Below are positions 7,264-15,724 of a stretch of DNA of 64,000 nucleotides, piece by piece (within the stretch, counting starts at the first letter, position 1; each line of letters begins with the position of its first letter). This DNA comes from Gammaproteobacteria bacterium (GTDB taxonomy: Bacteria > Pseudomonadota > Gammaproteobacteria > Steroidobacterales > Steroidobacteraceae): NCBI GenBank assembly GCA_025357835.1, contig JANYLM010000094.1:1-64000 (forward strand). The letters are read 5' to 3'. The notes under the pieces are model-generated. The model had not been told where the DNA came from and made no database searches. It saw only the letters and a program-made list of their open reading frames with translations. Position numbers and translations under genes: made by a program.

Positions 7264-8951
7264 CCCAGTATCTCGTCGATGTGTTCCGCGTTGCGGACCC
7301 GAAACGCATGCCGGGCGGTCTCAAGCTCAGCGTACGCGAAGTGCTGGATGCCGGCGCAAAGGGCCTGCAGAGCCAGCTCGACCAGCAACCGCAACTCGAG
7401 GCTTCGTTTTCTGCTGTGCTGGGCAGCATCTATCAAGGTTTGGGCGAAAACGATCGCGCCATCGACCTGTTGCAACACTCGTTGAATTTGGGCGCGGCCG
7501 ATGGGCCGGGCGAGGTCTCGCACGCCGACACGCTCGCACTGTTGGCGCGCGCGGAATACGAGAAGGGCGACTATTCATCGGCTGCAGAAATGTCAATCCG
7601 GGCTCGTGCCGAACACCTCGCGCAGGGAAGAATCGAGAGTCCTATGATCGCCAATGACCTCGCGCTGCAGGGTGAGATCGCGCGCCGCGAGGGCGAATTC
7701 GCGAAGGGCGCGGCACTGCTCAGACAGGCACTTGCAATGTCTCGCTCGACGATAAGGAGCCCGAACGCGCAGATTGCTGCCCAACTCAATCAGCTCGCCG
7801 CGCTGTACGGCGACATGAATCGAATCGACCAGGCCACTCAGTTGACCGAGCAATCACTGGCTATGTTCCGTTCGCTGTACGGAGAGAACCATCTCGATGT
7901 CGCTGAGAATCTCGTCAATCTCGGCGTGTTTCTCATGCAAACCGATCGCATCGCTCGCGCGCTGCCGGTGTTTGATGAAGCCATCGCGATTTACCGCCGC
8001 CTGCTGCCGTCCAATCATCCTCTGCTCGCGCTTGCGCTCGCGAACGAGGCGCGTGCATTCGATCGTTTGAAGCGCTATCACGATGCCGATCCGCTATATC
8101 GAGAAGCGCTGCAGATGCAGCAACAAGTCCTCGGCCGCAAGCATCCGGACCTGGCCACGACCTTGAACAACCTGGCGGTGCTGCGCATGCACGTCGACGA
8201 TTTCTCGGGCAGTGCCGACTACAGCCGCGAAGCCATGGCCATCTGGGCGGCGCAGGGCAAGCCCGAGCATCCATTCGCCCTGATCTCGAAGGCCCACCTT
8301 GCGACGGCGTTACGAGAATCGGGAGACTTGGTGCAATCCGAACTTATCACTCGTGAGGTTCTGGCTGCGCGCCGGCGACAGCTGGGCGAGGAGAGTCGTG
8401 CCGTGGCGATGAGCTTGGATGATCTCGGCATCGTATTGCGCTTGACCGGGCACGCCGAGAAGGCCGTCACGGAGCAAAAGCATGCGCAGACCATACGCGT
8501 GGGATTGAGCGACGTGCCGCCGCAGGAGGCGGCCGCCGCGCGTGTTCAGTACGCTCTCAGCGAATCCGGCGCCGGCAACTACGAGGATGCGCGCCGCGAC
8601 GTCGAGGCCGGAATAGCGCAAATCACAGGCATGAAAGCGGTCGATCAGGAACAACTGGCGAACGCCATTCTGGCCGATGCCCGCATCGAACTCTGCGGGC
8701 ACGACGTAGCGCTCGGCTGCACGCTCGCACGACAGGCGCTCTCCATGCGTCCCCCGGATGATCCGGATACCGGCTGGCGACATGCCGAGGCGCAGGGTGT
8801 CTATGGCGAGTGCTTGGCCAAGCGCGGCCAAATGCGGCCAGCCCGGTATCAGTTACAGGCCGCCCTCGCCGCCTTGGAGCGCGCGCGGGGCGCGGATCAC
8901 TGGATGACACGCAACGTGCGGACCACCTTGCTCGCTCTGCGGAAGGCGTGA
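7260..8951 (+). CDS. TPR-repeat protein, probable C-terminal part of the frameshifted kinase
   Basis: The 563-residue product starts with TQYLVDVFRVADPKR and VREVLDAGAKGL, which aligns with SSFLVNLFKLSDPEENRGN and ARELLDSGAKRL inside the intact paralogue, so it is not a natural N terminus. Tetratricopeptide repeats of the kinesin-light-chain kind fill about residues 40-450 (for example LATTLNNLAVLRMHVDDFSGSADYSREAMAIW). Such periplasmic TPR sensors follow the membrane segment of these kinases and probably bind a protein or peptide signal. A GTG at 7260 overlaps the kinase stop as GTGA, so separate translation by coupling is possible, but a frameshift (true or from sequencing) is simpler. Confidence 0.85.
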   Translation: MTQYLVDVFRVADPKRMPGGLKLSVREVLDAGAKGLQSQLDQQPQLEASFSAVLGSIYQGLGENDRAIDLLQHSLNLGAADGPGEVSHADTLALLARAEYEKGDYSSAAEMSIRARAEHLAQGRIESPMIANDLALQGEIARREGEFAKGAALLRQALAMSRSTIRSPNAQIAAQLNQLAALYGDMNRIDQATQLTEQSLAMFRSLYGENHLDVAENLVNLGVFLMQTDRIARALPVFDEAIAIYRRLLPSNHPLLALALANEARAFDRLKRYHDADPLYREALQMQQQVLGRKHPDLATTLNNLAVLRMHVDDFSGSADYSREAMAIWAAQGKPEHPFALISKAHLATALRESGDLVQSELITREVLAARRRQLGEESRAVAMSLDDLGIVLRLTGHAEKAVTEQKHAQTIRVGLSDVPPQEAAAARVQYALSESGAGNYEDARRDVEAGIAQITGMKAVDQEQLANAILADARIELCGHDVALGCTLARQALSMRPPDDPDTGWRHAEAQGVYGECLAKRGQMRPARYQLQAALAALERARGADHWMTRNVRTTLLALRKA

Positions 8952-8984
8952 CACCTGTCGTCCGCAAAAAACCCGGTCACGCTC

Positions 8985-9308
8985 ATGCGGGCGCAAGAAA
9001 GTATTCGTGATGCAGCCCACCCAATATTGGCTTCATGGACGGCGTACGATTCTCCGCGGCGATGGCGAGAATTTGGATGCGGGTGGAATATGCAGCGCCG
9101 GGCACACGAAGCGGTCCTCGATGCGATGCAGCGGCGGCTGAATCCCAAGTTGGACGCCATGACGCTACGGCGACGAACCATCGAACATGTCTTCGGAAAG
9201 CTGAAGCACTGGATGGGTTCTAATCACTTCCTCACCCGCAGACTTGAAAACGTTGGCACGGAAATGAGCCGGATGGTGCTCGCTTACAACCTCAAACGCG
9301 CCACTTAA
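8985..9308 (+). pseudogene. Transposase remnant, IS1182-like C-terminal fragment
   Basis: Only the last 80 or so residues resemble a transposase: RRAHEAVLDAMQRRLNPK, RRRTIEHVFGKLKHWMG, NHFLTRRLENVGTEMS and VLAYNLKRA. This is the C-terminal block of IS1182/DDE_Tnp_1-like transposases, with the catalytic glutamate in IEHVFG. The upstream catalytic aspartates are absent and the sequence before about 9070 does not match, so the element is a decayed remnant. No complete terminal repeats were found around it. It separates the kinase/TPR gene from the truncated ion channel gene and may be what broke the latter. Confidence 0.75.
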
Positions 9309-9477
9309 AACTAAGTGATGTGTGCCACAAAGCCGGTTCCGCCCACGTTCTCACACAGCCTCGGCCGATAGCGGTCGGATTTCGTCGGGCAACCGCACGC
9401 ACGGCGCCAAGCCGCCGTTACAGTCAAGCGCATGCCAAGAGAATCCATGAGCTTTCGAACCGATTCATAACGCGGCT

Positions 9478-10026
9478 TTGCGCCCGGGGCTAGGAGCAGT
9501 TGACCCTTACTTGAGCAACCGAGAGAAATTCCCGCAAATAGAGTTTGCCGGACACTTCCGCGACGCGTACGACAATTGGTACAAGCAGCTCCACCCGACC
9601 TCTTCTATGCTGAAAGCTGCGTTAGACATACTGTGGTTCAAGATCAGAGTTTGGGTTACTCCAAAATATTTTTGGCTTGCACTTTCCTACAAGCGCCAGT
9701 ATGTGATTAGCCTGTTCGAGGCGGCCCTGTGGGGTTATGGAGAAAGGCCGGGGAGGGTCTTCTTATTTGCCACTGTGGCGATTATCGCGTTCACGACAAT
9801 CTACTTCGTAGGTCATGACCATCTTACTAACTTCCCGACGTCGGACTGGTTCGATCGCCTGTTCAATTCTGCGTATTTTTCGGTCGTGACATTCACTACA
9901 TTAGGGTACGGCGACATTTATCCGGGGAACAACGCAATGAAAGCTGTGTGTGCGGCCGAGGCGCTAACTGGGGCATTCACCATGGGGATGGTGGTCGCGG
10001 GATTCGCAAATCGAGGGAGATACTGA
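9478..10026 (+). CDS. Two-TM potassium channel protein, probably 5'-truncated
   Basis: The 182-residue product has two membrane segments (about residues 92-110 and 160-177) flanking a pore loop with the selectivity filter TTLGYGD at about 141-147, so it is an Ion_trans_2-type K+ channel. The part before the first membrane helix (about 90 residues, aromatic-rich) resembles the linker seen in bacterial channels that carry an N-terminal pentapeptide-repeat or cytosolic domain. The frame is closed by a TGA at 9448-9450 and the first start available is a TTG without a good ribosome site. The native N-terminal domain therefore seems to be missing, and the gene may not be expressed. Base use is more AT-rich than that of its neighbours. 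Confidence 0.65.
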   Translation: MRPGLGAVDPYLSNREKFPQIEFAGHFRDAYDNWYKQLHPTSSMLKAALDILWFKIRVWVTPKYFWLALSYKRQYVISLFEAALWGYGERPGRVFLFATVAIIAFTTIYFVGHDHLTNFPTSDWFDRLFNSAYFSVVTFTTLGYGDIYPGNNAMKAVCAAEALTGAFTMGMVVAGFANRGRY

Positions 10027-10176
10027 GGAGCGATGACGTCAGCTAATTCGATTATGCAACGTGCGAAATCGAATTGAATCCGGAAAAGCGAATTAGAGAG
10101 AATTACATGCAGTTTTCGCGCTGATTTTACTCATCAAACGGCGCGTTACGGGGGTAACTCCAACAGGACACCCAAA

Positions 10177-10359
10177 GTTACCCCCAAAGTTACCCCGGAA
10201 ATGTCCGGCTGTCCCCGATCTTCGGCGATCGTTAGCGACCATCGTTTGTAGGCCAATTCGAGTCCGATACACCTGTTTTTCCGGTGTTTTGCCCCGAATG
10301 CCGTCCCTCCCCGATCGTTACCGATCGTCCCCGACCATCGCAAATTAGTGGGCCCGCTC
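10177..10359. repeat. Right copy of att-like direct repeat, adjoining the tRNA 3' end
   Basis: This is the partner of 301-482. It starts with two GGGGTAACTTT-type direct repeats (reverse strand, about 10177-10200; a further half-copy lies near 10150), which may be integrase arm sites. It contains inverted CGATCGTTA(G/C)CGA motifs (about 10226 and 10311) and ends inside the last 11 bases of the tRNA gene. An element that integrates into a tRNA 3' end leaves exactly this arrangement. No integrase gene is present between the two copies. The remainder of 10027-10176 shows no gene. Confidence 0.75.
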
Positions 10360-10651
10360 GGACTCGAACCGAGGACCAAGGGATTCACTCTAGCCCCGCC
10401 GTTTCCGGAGGGAGTGGACTATCTCTTCACCCCAGTGGGGTGCGGGACGCTCTAGCCTGTTATTAAGCGCACCTTAAGCGCTCAGGTAGTCTCTGCACCT
10501 TCCGGCGGTGTACCGCCGGCTTGGCTCAGGGTTGCCATCAGCCTTAGGCTGTTAAGGTTTCCCTGAATTCATCCCGTCCACTTCGCACCTTGCGATGCGA
10601 AGGCACCATTATTGATGAGTCCCCTGCTCTAACCAACTGAGCTACAGGCCC
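10349..10651 (-). tRNA. tRNA-Ile(CAU)-type gene interrupted by a group I intron
   Basis: On the minus strand exon 1 (10651-10615, 37 nt) gives the acceptor strand GGGCCTG, a normal D-arm (GCTC AGTTGGTTA GAGC) and GGGGA CTCAT. Exon 2 (10385-10349, 37 nt) gives AA TCCCT, a variable loop, T-arm CTCGG TTCGAGT CCGAG, acceptor CGGGCCC and discriminator A. Joined they make a 74-nt cloverleaf with loop CTCATAA, so the anticodon is CAT. The acceptor and the CTTGGTC variable region resemble minor isoleucine tRNA (C34 modified to lysidine by TilS) rather than elongator or initiator Met; identity is inferred. CCA is not encoded (CTA follows). The 3' end is the integration target of the neighbouring repeat. 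Confidence 0.9.
10386..10614 (-). ncRNA. Group I intron (self-splicing ribozyme) in the tRNA anticodon loop
   Basis: The 229-nt insert follows anticodon CAU and ends in G, as group I introns do. Visible on the minus strand are a guide GGUG near the 5' end that pairs with CAU through a terminal U-G wobble (P1), a P2 hairpin CTTCGCA/TGCGAAG, P3 CGGGAT/GTCCCG, P4 TCAGGG (10566-10561) with CCCTGA (10531-10526), P6 CCGGCGG/CCGCCGG (10519-10513 and 10508-10502), P7 GACTA (10491-10487) with TAGTC (10421-10417), P8 AGCGC/GCGCT and a P9 stem capped by GAAA. The ATGGCAACCCTGAGCCAAGCC-like core and AGAGACTA/GATAGTCC boxes match the IC3 introns of bacterial tRNAs, such as the well-known Azoarcus tRNA-Ile intron. 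No homing endonuclease is encoded. Confidence 0.92.
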
Positions 10652-10710
10652 GACGGGGCGCATCTTATCATGCGTCGGCAAGCCTGCCCTTGGGTTATCT
10701 TAGGGTGCTC

Positions 10711-13248
10711 GTGAGCCCTCCTCCGCTACCCAATTTACCCATCAATGAGGCCCTGCCGGCGCTGGCCCAGGCTCTTGCAGCGCGCCGCAGTGTGCTGTTG
10801 GAGGCCCCGCCGGGTGCGGGTAAAAGCACCATAGTGCCGTTGTTCTTGCGCGCAAGTCCTTGGCTTGGGAAGCAAAAGATCTTGATGCTGGAACCGCGCC
10901 GCATTGCCGCGCGCGCCGTAGCCAGCCGCATGGCGCATCTGCTCGGGGAGCCCGTCGGCCAGAGCGTCGGGTTTCGCACCCGGCTCGAGACGCGGGTGGG
11001 CCGTGAGACCCGCATCGAAGTGGTCACGGAGGGCATCCTCACACGCATGCTGCAGGATGACTCGAGCCTGACGGGTATCGGCTGCGTGATCTTCGACGAG
11101 TTCCACGAACGCAGCTTGAATGCCGACTTGGGGCTGGCGCTGTGCATCGAATGTCAGCAGAACCTGCGCGAGGATTTGCGTATCGTGGTGATGTCCGCGA
11201 CCCTGGATTTGCAGCCCATCGCCAAGCTGCTGGGGGACGCGCCCATCGTCGCCGCGCGCGGCCGCAGCTTTGAGGTAGCGACCCAGTATGTGGCCCGCCG
11301 CCCCGAAATCTACATCGAACAACAAACGGCGCAGTTGCTGCGTACGGTCCTGCGCGAGCACGACGGCGACATCCTGTGCTTTTTGCCGGGTGCGGCGGAA
11401 ATTCGTCGGGTGCAGCGCGCCCTGGAGGACGCGGGGCTGGATCGCCATGTGCGTGTGCTGCCTTTGTACGGCGAACTGGAGGGTGCGGCGCAGGATGCGG
11501 CCCTCATGCCGGCGCCAGCGGGACAGCGCAAAATCGTTCTCGCCACCAGCATCGCGGAAACCAGCCTGACCATAGAAGGCGTCCGCGTGGTCGTCGATTC
11601 AGGATTGCGACGCTATGCGGAGTTCGATCCTGCTACGGGCATGAGTCACTTGGTCACCACCAAGGTCTCGCAGGCGGCAGCCGACCAACGCCGCGGCCGT
11701 GCCGGCCGTTTAAGTGCGGGCACCTGTTACCGTCTATGGTCGGAGGGAACTCAGGCGTCCCTAGCGCCGCAAACGGCGCCGGAAATACTGCATGCAGATC
11801 TTGCTCCCCTGGCTCTGGAGCTCAGTTGCTGGGGTGCGGTGGACGCTGGGGGCCTGCGCTGGCTCGATCCACCGCCCGCAGCGCCGCTGGCGCAAGCACG
11901 TGATTTATTGCATCAGCTCGAGGCTGTCGATTCGGGCCTGCGAATCACTGCGCATGGAAGAATGCTGGCGAAGCTTGGGCTGCATCCACGACTGGCTCAC
12001 ATGCTCGTCAGGGCGCGCGAACACGGCGCGCCGCGCTTGGCCTGCGACCTCGCGGCCATCTTGAGTGAGCGCGACATCTTGCGCGCCGGCGCCGGCGCGC
12101 GCGATGTGGATCTGCGGCTGCGCGTGGCGGTAATGCGCGGCGATGTGCGGGATTTGCCGCCGGGAATCACCGTGGACAATCGTGCCATGACTCAGGCGGC
12201 GCGCAGCTCGGCGCATTGGCAGCGCGACTTTATACGCGGCCGCCCGGACTCGGTGGATCCGCATGAATGGACCGGCATACTGTTGGCCTGGGCCTATCCC
12301 GACCGCATCGGCCAAGCGCGCAGCGACGGCGGCCGATACTTATTAGCGAATGGGCGAGGCGCACGCTTCGGGGAGCCACAAGCGCTGTCCAAAGCCGACT
12401 TCATCGTGGCGGCGGAATTGGACGGCGCGGAACGCGAGGCGCGGATTTTCTTAGCCGCCCCACTGAGGCTGGCGGATCTTGAGGAGCATTTCTCGGCGCA
12501 AATCTACGATCACGCCGAAATATCCTGGGACGTTCGCGAACACGCCATCCGCGCGCGGCGCGAGCGCCGCCTGGGCGCGCTGCTGCTGGAATCAGCCGAA
12601 ATTCGCCATCCCGACAGTCAAGCAATGCAGGACGCGGCGCTTGTGGGCCTGCGGCAACTGGGCATCGATGGCCTGCCGTGGAGCGCGGAGTTGCGACAGT
12701 GGCGGGCACGCGTGGGATTGATGCGGCAATATGCGGTGCCGGCACCGGAACCTTGGCCGGATTTGAGCGACACGGCGCTCGCCGCCACTCTTGATGAATG
12801 GGCAATACCCTGGATTTCCGGTTTTACCCGTCGCGAGCACTTTTCGCGACTGGATCTGGGGCAGGCATTGCGAGCTCGTTTGACCTATGGGCAAGGCGTG
12901 ATTTTGGACCGGGAGGCGCCCACCCATTTCACCGTTCCCAGCGGTTCAGCGATACCCATCGATTACCTGGACGGCGAGATTCCCACCTTGTCGGTGCGCC
13001 TGCAGGAAATATTCGGCCTGCACCAGACACCGAGCGTCGCCGCCGGCCGGCTGCCGCTGCTGCTGAAGCTATTGTCACCGGCGCGCCGTCCGGTGCAAAT
13101 TACCCGCGATCTGATGAGCTTTTGGAATCGTGGCTACCATGAGGTAAAAAAAGACTTGAAGGGTCGGTACCCAAAGCATTACTGGCCGGAGGACCCCTAT
13201 ACCGCCGAACCTACTCGCCGCGCACGGCCGCGCACGCCTTCCCGCTAG
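10711..13248 (+). CDS. hrpB: ATP-dependent helicase HrpB
   Basis: HrpB is a DExH-box RNA/DNA helicase-like ATPase of uncertain physiological role, about 820-850 residues long in other proteobacteria. From GTG 10711 the product is 845 residues. Walker A (APPGAGKST) is at about residues 32-40, DEFH at about 129-132 and the SAT motif at about 162-164. Then come the helicase C domain (SIAETSLTIEGVRVVVDSG, QRRGRAGR), the HA2 domain and the HrpB-specific C-terminal domain ending in YPKHYWPEDP. An earlier TTG at 10690 is possible, but AGGG before GTG 10711 and the fit to the family favour the later start. The MATE gene begins within its stop codon. Confidence 0.93.
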   Translation: MSPPPLPNLPINEALPALAQALAARRSVLLEAPPGAGKSTIVPLFLRASPWLGKQKILMLEPRRIAARAVASRMAHLLGEPVGQSVGFRTRLETRVGRETRIEVVTEGILTRMLQDDSSLTGIGCVIFDEFHERSLNADLGLALCIECQQNLREDLRIVVMSATLDLQPIAKLLGDAPIVAARGRSFEVATQYVARRPEIYIEQQTAQLLRTVLREHDGDILCFLPGAAEIRRVQRALEDAGLDRHVRVLPLYGELEGAAQDAALMPAPAGQRKIVLATSIAETSLTIEGVRVVVDSGLRRYAEFDPATGMSHLVTTKVSQAAADQRRGRAGRLSAGTCYRLWSEGTQASLAPQTAPEILHADLAPLALELSCWGAVDAGGLRWLDPPPAAPLAQARDLLHQLEAVDSGLRITAHGRMLAKLGLHPRLAHMLVRAREHGAPRLACDLAAILSERDILRAGAGARDVDLRLRVAVMRGDVRDLPPGITVDNRAMTQAARSSAHWQRDFIRGRPDSVDPHEWTGILLAWAYPDRIGQARSDGGRYLLANGRGARFGEPQALSKADFIVAAELDGAEREARIFLAAPLRLADLEEHFSAQIYDHAEISWDVREHAIRARRERRLGALLLESAEIRHPDSQAMQDAALVGLRQLGIDGLPWSAELRQWRARVGLMRQYAVPAPEPWPDLSDTALAATLDEWAIPWISGFTRREHFSRLDLGQALRARLTYGQGVILDREAPTHFTVPSGSAIPIDYLDGEIPTLSVRLQEIFGLHQTPSVAAGRLPLLLKLLSPARRPVQITRDLMSFWNRGYHEVKKDLKGRYPKHYWPEDPYTAEPTRRARPRTPSR

Positions 13249-14588
13249 TGCCGTCTTCCCACTCTCACTCCACGAGCCGTCTGACTCACCGCGAGATCTT
13301 GAGAATCGCGGTACCTATCATGATCTCGAACATGTCCACGCCGCTAATCGGCCTGGTGGATACCGCCGTGGTCGGTCAGATCCCGGACGCGGCGTACATA
13401 GGAGCGGCCGCCATCGGCGCACTCATCTTCACCTTCGTCTTTTGGGGCTTCGGATTTCTGCGCATGGGCACGACAGGATTGACCGCGCAGGCGCACGGTG
13501 GTGGCGATGTCGCGGGAGCTGCGGCAGTGCTTGGCCGCTCGCTTTTGGTGGCTCTCGTGGCAGGCACTGCACTGATCGTATTGCAGTGGCCGATTCGGGA
13601 ATCGGCGTTCGCCGCCATTCATGCCAGTGCGCGAGTCGAAGGCCTGGCGCGCGGTTACTTCGATATACGCATCTGGGCGGCGCCCGCCACTCTCGCCAAC
13701 TACGCACTGCTCGGGTGGTTCATCGGGCTCGGGCGCACCGACATCGGCTTGATTCTGCAACTCGTTTTGAATCTCACCAATATGGCGCTCGACATGCTGT
13801 TCGTGCTGGGCTTCGGGTGGGACGTTCGCGGCGTCGCACTGGGCACGTTCCTGGCTGAAGTATGTGCCGCCGCGATCGGCATCGCGATTGCGGTGCGCCA
13901 CATTCGCGGCATGGGCGCAGTTTGGAGCGTGCAGCGACTATTGATGCCGGCCCAGCTAAAACGCACTTTCGCCGTGAACGGCGACATCATGATCCGTACA
14001 TTGGCATTGATCACGGCATTCCTATGGTTTGCAGCGCAAGGCGCCCGTCAGGGCGATGTGGTGCTTGCCGCAAACTCCATCCTGCTGCAGTTCATTGCCG
14101 TAGCCGCGTTCTTTCTCGACGGCTTTGCCTTCGCCACCGAATCGCTGGTCGGTCGTGCCATTGGCGCGGCGCATCGCGCCGGGCTTACCCTGGCCGTCAA
14201 GATGACGACGACGTGGGCGGCCGCAGTCGCAGTGTTGGTTTCGCTGGTGCTTTTGTCGGGCGGTCCCTGGCTCATCGATCGTCTAACCGTGGATCTGGCG
14301 GCGCGCGCCGCGGCCAGCGCGTATCTGCCGTGGGCAGCAGCTGCGCCGCTGCTCGGAGTCTGGGCGTTCCAGCTCGACGGCATCTTCATCGGCGCCACCC
14401 AAACCGCCGACATGCGCAACGCCATGCTGGTGTCGCTCGGGATTTTTCTCGTCGCCTGGTGGGTGCTCAGACCCTTCGGCAATCACGGTCTGTGGGCCGC
14501 TTTCTATGTGCACTACGTGGCGCGCACGGCGACGCTGCTGCACTACTACCCGAGGCTGGTACGAAATGTGCCGGCTACGGCCGGTTGA
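13248..14588 (+). CDS. dinF: MATE-family efflux transporter, DinF-type
   Basis: The 446-residue product is a 12-helix inner-membrane protein with MATE features: MISNMSTPLIGLVDTAVVGQI in helix 1 and a second homologous half starting near KRTFAVNGDIMIRTLAL. The order and the short loops match the DinF branch, which exports drugs or organic cations in exchange for H+ or Na+. In E. coli dinF is under LexA control, but I see no SOS box here because the gene is fused to hrpB by a TAGTG stop/start overlap. The substrate cannot be told from sequence. Confidence 0.88.
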   Translation: MPSSHSHSTSRLTHREILRIAVPIMISNMSTPLIGLVDTAVVGQIPDAAYIGAAAIGALIFTFVFWGFGFLRMGTTGLTAQAHGGGDVAGAAAVLGRSLLVALVAGTALIVLQWPIRESAFAAIHASARVEGLARGYFDIRIWAAPATLANYALLGWFIGLGRTDIGLILQLVLNLTNMALDMLFVLGFGWDVRGVALGTFLAEVCAAAIGIAIAVRHIRGMGAVWSVQRLLMPAQLKRTFAVNGDIMIRTLALITAFLWFAAQGARQGDVVLAANSILLQFIAVAAFFLDGFAFATESLVGRAIGAAHRAGLTLAVKMTTTWAAAVAVLVSLVLLSGGPWLIDRLTVDLAARAAASAYLPWAAAAPLLGVWAFQLDGIFIGATQTADMRNAMLVSLGIFLVAWWVLRPFGNHGLWAAFYVHYVARTATLLHYYPRLVRNVPATAG

Positions 14589-14632
14589 CAACGCCGCCGC
14601 AGCGGTTAGGGTAATCAAAGGCGCACCACTCG

Positions 14633-14986
14633 ATGAAAGACTTCAGCAATCATTTCCGCGAACTCGTCAAACGTCAGCTCGGCGATGACCCGCGAATCCT
14701 GGTGCCGCGCGGAGCGCAGGACATGATGATCCTGGCCACATGGCGACTGGCAAGCAACGCGCTGCACCCTAACAAGCGCTCGCGGATGATCCGCATCGTG
14801 ATTTCGCAGGAAGCGCTCGCCATCTATGCGCGTGGCAGCGATGCGGCGCGCGTGGCAGCGGATGAGCGTTTTGTGGCATGGTTTCGACGTCAATTGAGCG
14901 TCTTCGACCCCAATCATGACGCGCCGCTCGGCGTGGAGCCGCCGTCGGTGACCTGGCCGGTGAGCACGGGCGTACTTAACGACTGA
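14633..14986 (+). CDS. Hypothetical protein, 117 residues
   Basis: I do not recognise this protein with certainty. It is soluble and basic in its first half, with segments PRILVPRGAQDMMILATWRL and NKRSRMIRIVISQEALAIYARG that look like an alternating beta sheet with a helix, as in small cytosolic DUF families of Betaproteobacteria and Gammaproteobacteria. The repeated ARGSDAARVAADERF suggests an amphipathic helix before the C-terminal tail. It lies 44 bases after the MATE gene and just before alkB on the same strand, so it may be part of that transcription unit. No signal peptide or membrane helix is present. Confidence 0.6.
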   Translation: MKDFSNHFRELVKRQLGDDPRILVPRGAQDMMILATWRLASNALHPNKRSRMIRIVISQEALAIYARGSDAARVAADERFVAWFRRQLSVFDPNHDAPLGVEPPSVTWPVSTGVLND

Positions 14987-15033
14987 TTTCGTTGCCCTTG
15001 GATTGGCTGGGCATTCGGGTAATGTGAGCACCT

Positions 15034-15693
15034 ATGCAAGGGCACACGCGGGATCTATTTGACGGCGCCTCACTCGATACTAGACACGAGCCACTGGCGC
15101 CGGGTGCTTGGCTGCTGCACGGATTCGCACTCGACAAAGTGACGGCCGTCTTGGCGGCAATCGAGGATATCAGAGCGGCTGCGGCCTTTCGTCACCTGGT
15201 GACCCCCGGAGGCTTTCGCATGTCCGTGGCGATGACTAATTGCGGCCGCTTAGGATGGGTTAGCGATCGCCGTGGATATCGCTACGCTGACTGCGATCCC
15301 CTGAGTGGCCGACCCTGGCCGCCGATGCCGCGGGTGCTTCTTGAGCTGGCCCAAACCGCAGCGCAGGCGGCGGGATTCTCCGACTTCGACCCGGATGCCT
15401 GCCTGGTCAATCGATACGAACCCGGCGCCCGCCTGACTCTGCATCAGGACAAGGACGAAGGCGATCTCAGCGCCCCCATCGTGTCGGTATCGCTGGGTTT
15501 ACCGGCGACTTTCTTGTTCGGCGGGGACTTGCGAAAGGACCGGCAGCGCCGAGTGCCGCTGCAGCACGGCGACGTGGTGGTTTGGGGCGGCCCTGCGCGC
15601 CTGCACTATCACGGTGTGCTGGCGCTCAAAGACGGCAATCACGTGGTCCTGGGCTCACAGCGGCTCAATCTAACCTTCCGCCGCGCCACCTGA
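15034..15693 (+). CDS. alkB: Alpha-ketoglutarate-dependent DNA dealkylase AlkB
   Basis: AlkB removes methyl groups from 1-methyladenine and 3-methylcytosine in DNA and RNA using Fe(II), oxygen and 2-oxoglutarate. The 219-residue product has all iron ligands: His137 and Asp139 (LHQDKDE) and His193 (LHYHGV). It also has the 2-oxoglutarate-binding Arg210 and Arg216 (QRLNLTFRR), and the substrate-lid part MTNCGRLGWVSDRRGYRY. Length and spacing agree with the E. coli enzyme (216 residues). No ada gene is next to it, so it is probably expressed on its own or with the upstream small gene. Confidence 0.95.
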   Translation: MQGHTRDLFDGASLDTRHEPLAPGAWLLHGFALDKVTAVLAAIEDIRAAAAFRHLVTPGGFRMSVAMTNCGRLGWVSDRRGYRYADCDPLSGRPWPPMPRVLLELAQTAAQAAGFSDFDPDACLVNRYEPGARLTLHQDKDEGDLSAPIVSVSLGLPATFLFGGDLRKDRQRRVPLQHGDVVVWGGPARLHYHGVLALKDGNHVVLGSQRLNLTFRRAT

Positions 15694-15724
15694 CTTAAAG
15701 ACCCTGCATCCGCAACAAGCAGCG

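Noticed and set aside
10146-10388. Open frame on the minus strand through the tRNA 3' part and the att-like repeat.
   Set aside because: It reads through exon 2 of the tRNA; its first residues (MNPLVLGSSPSGPTN) are a translation of the tRNA arm.
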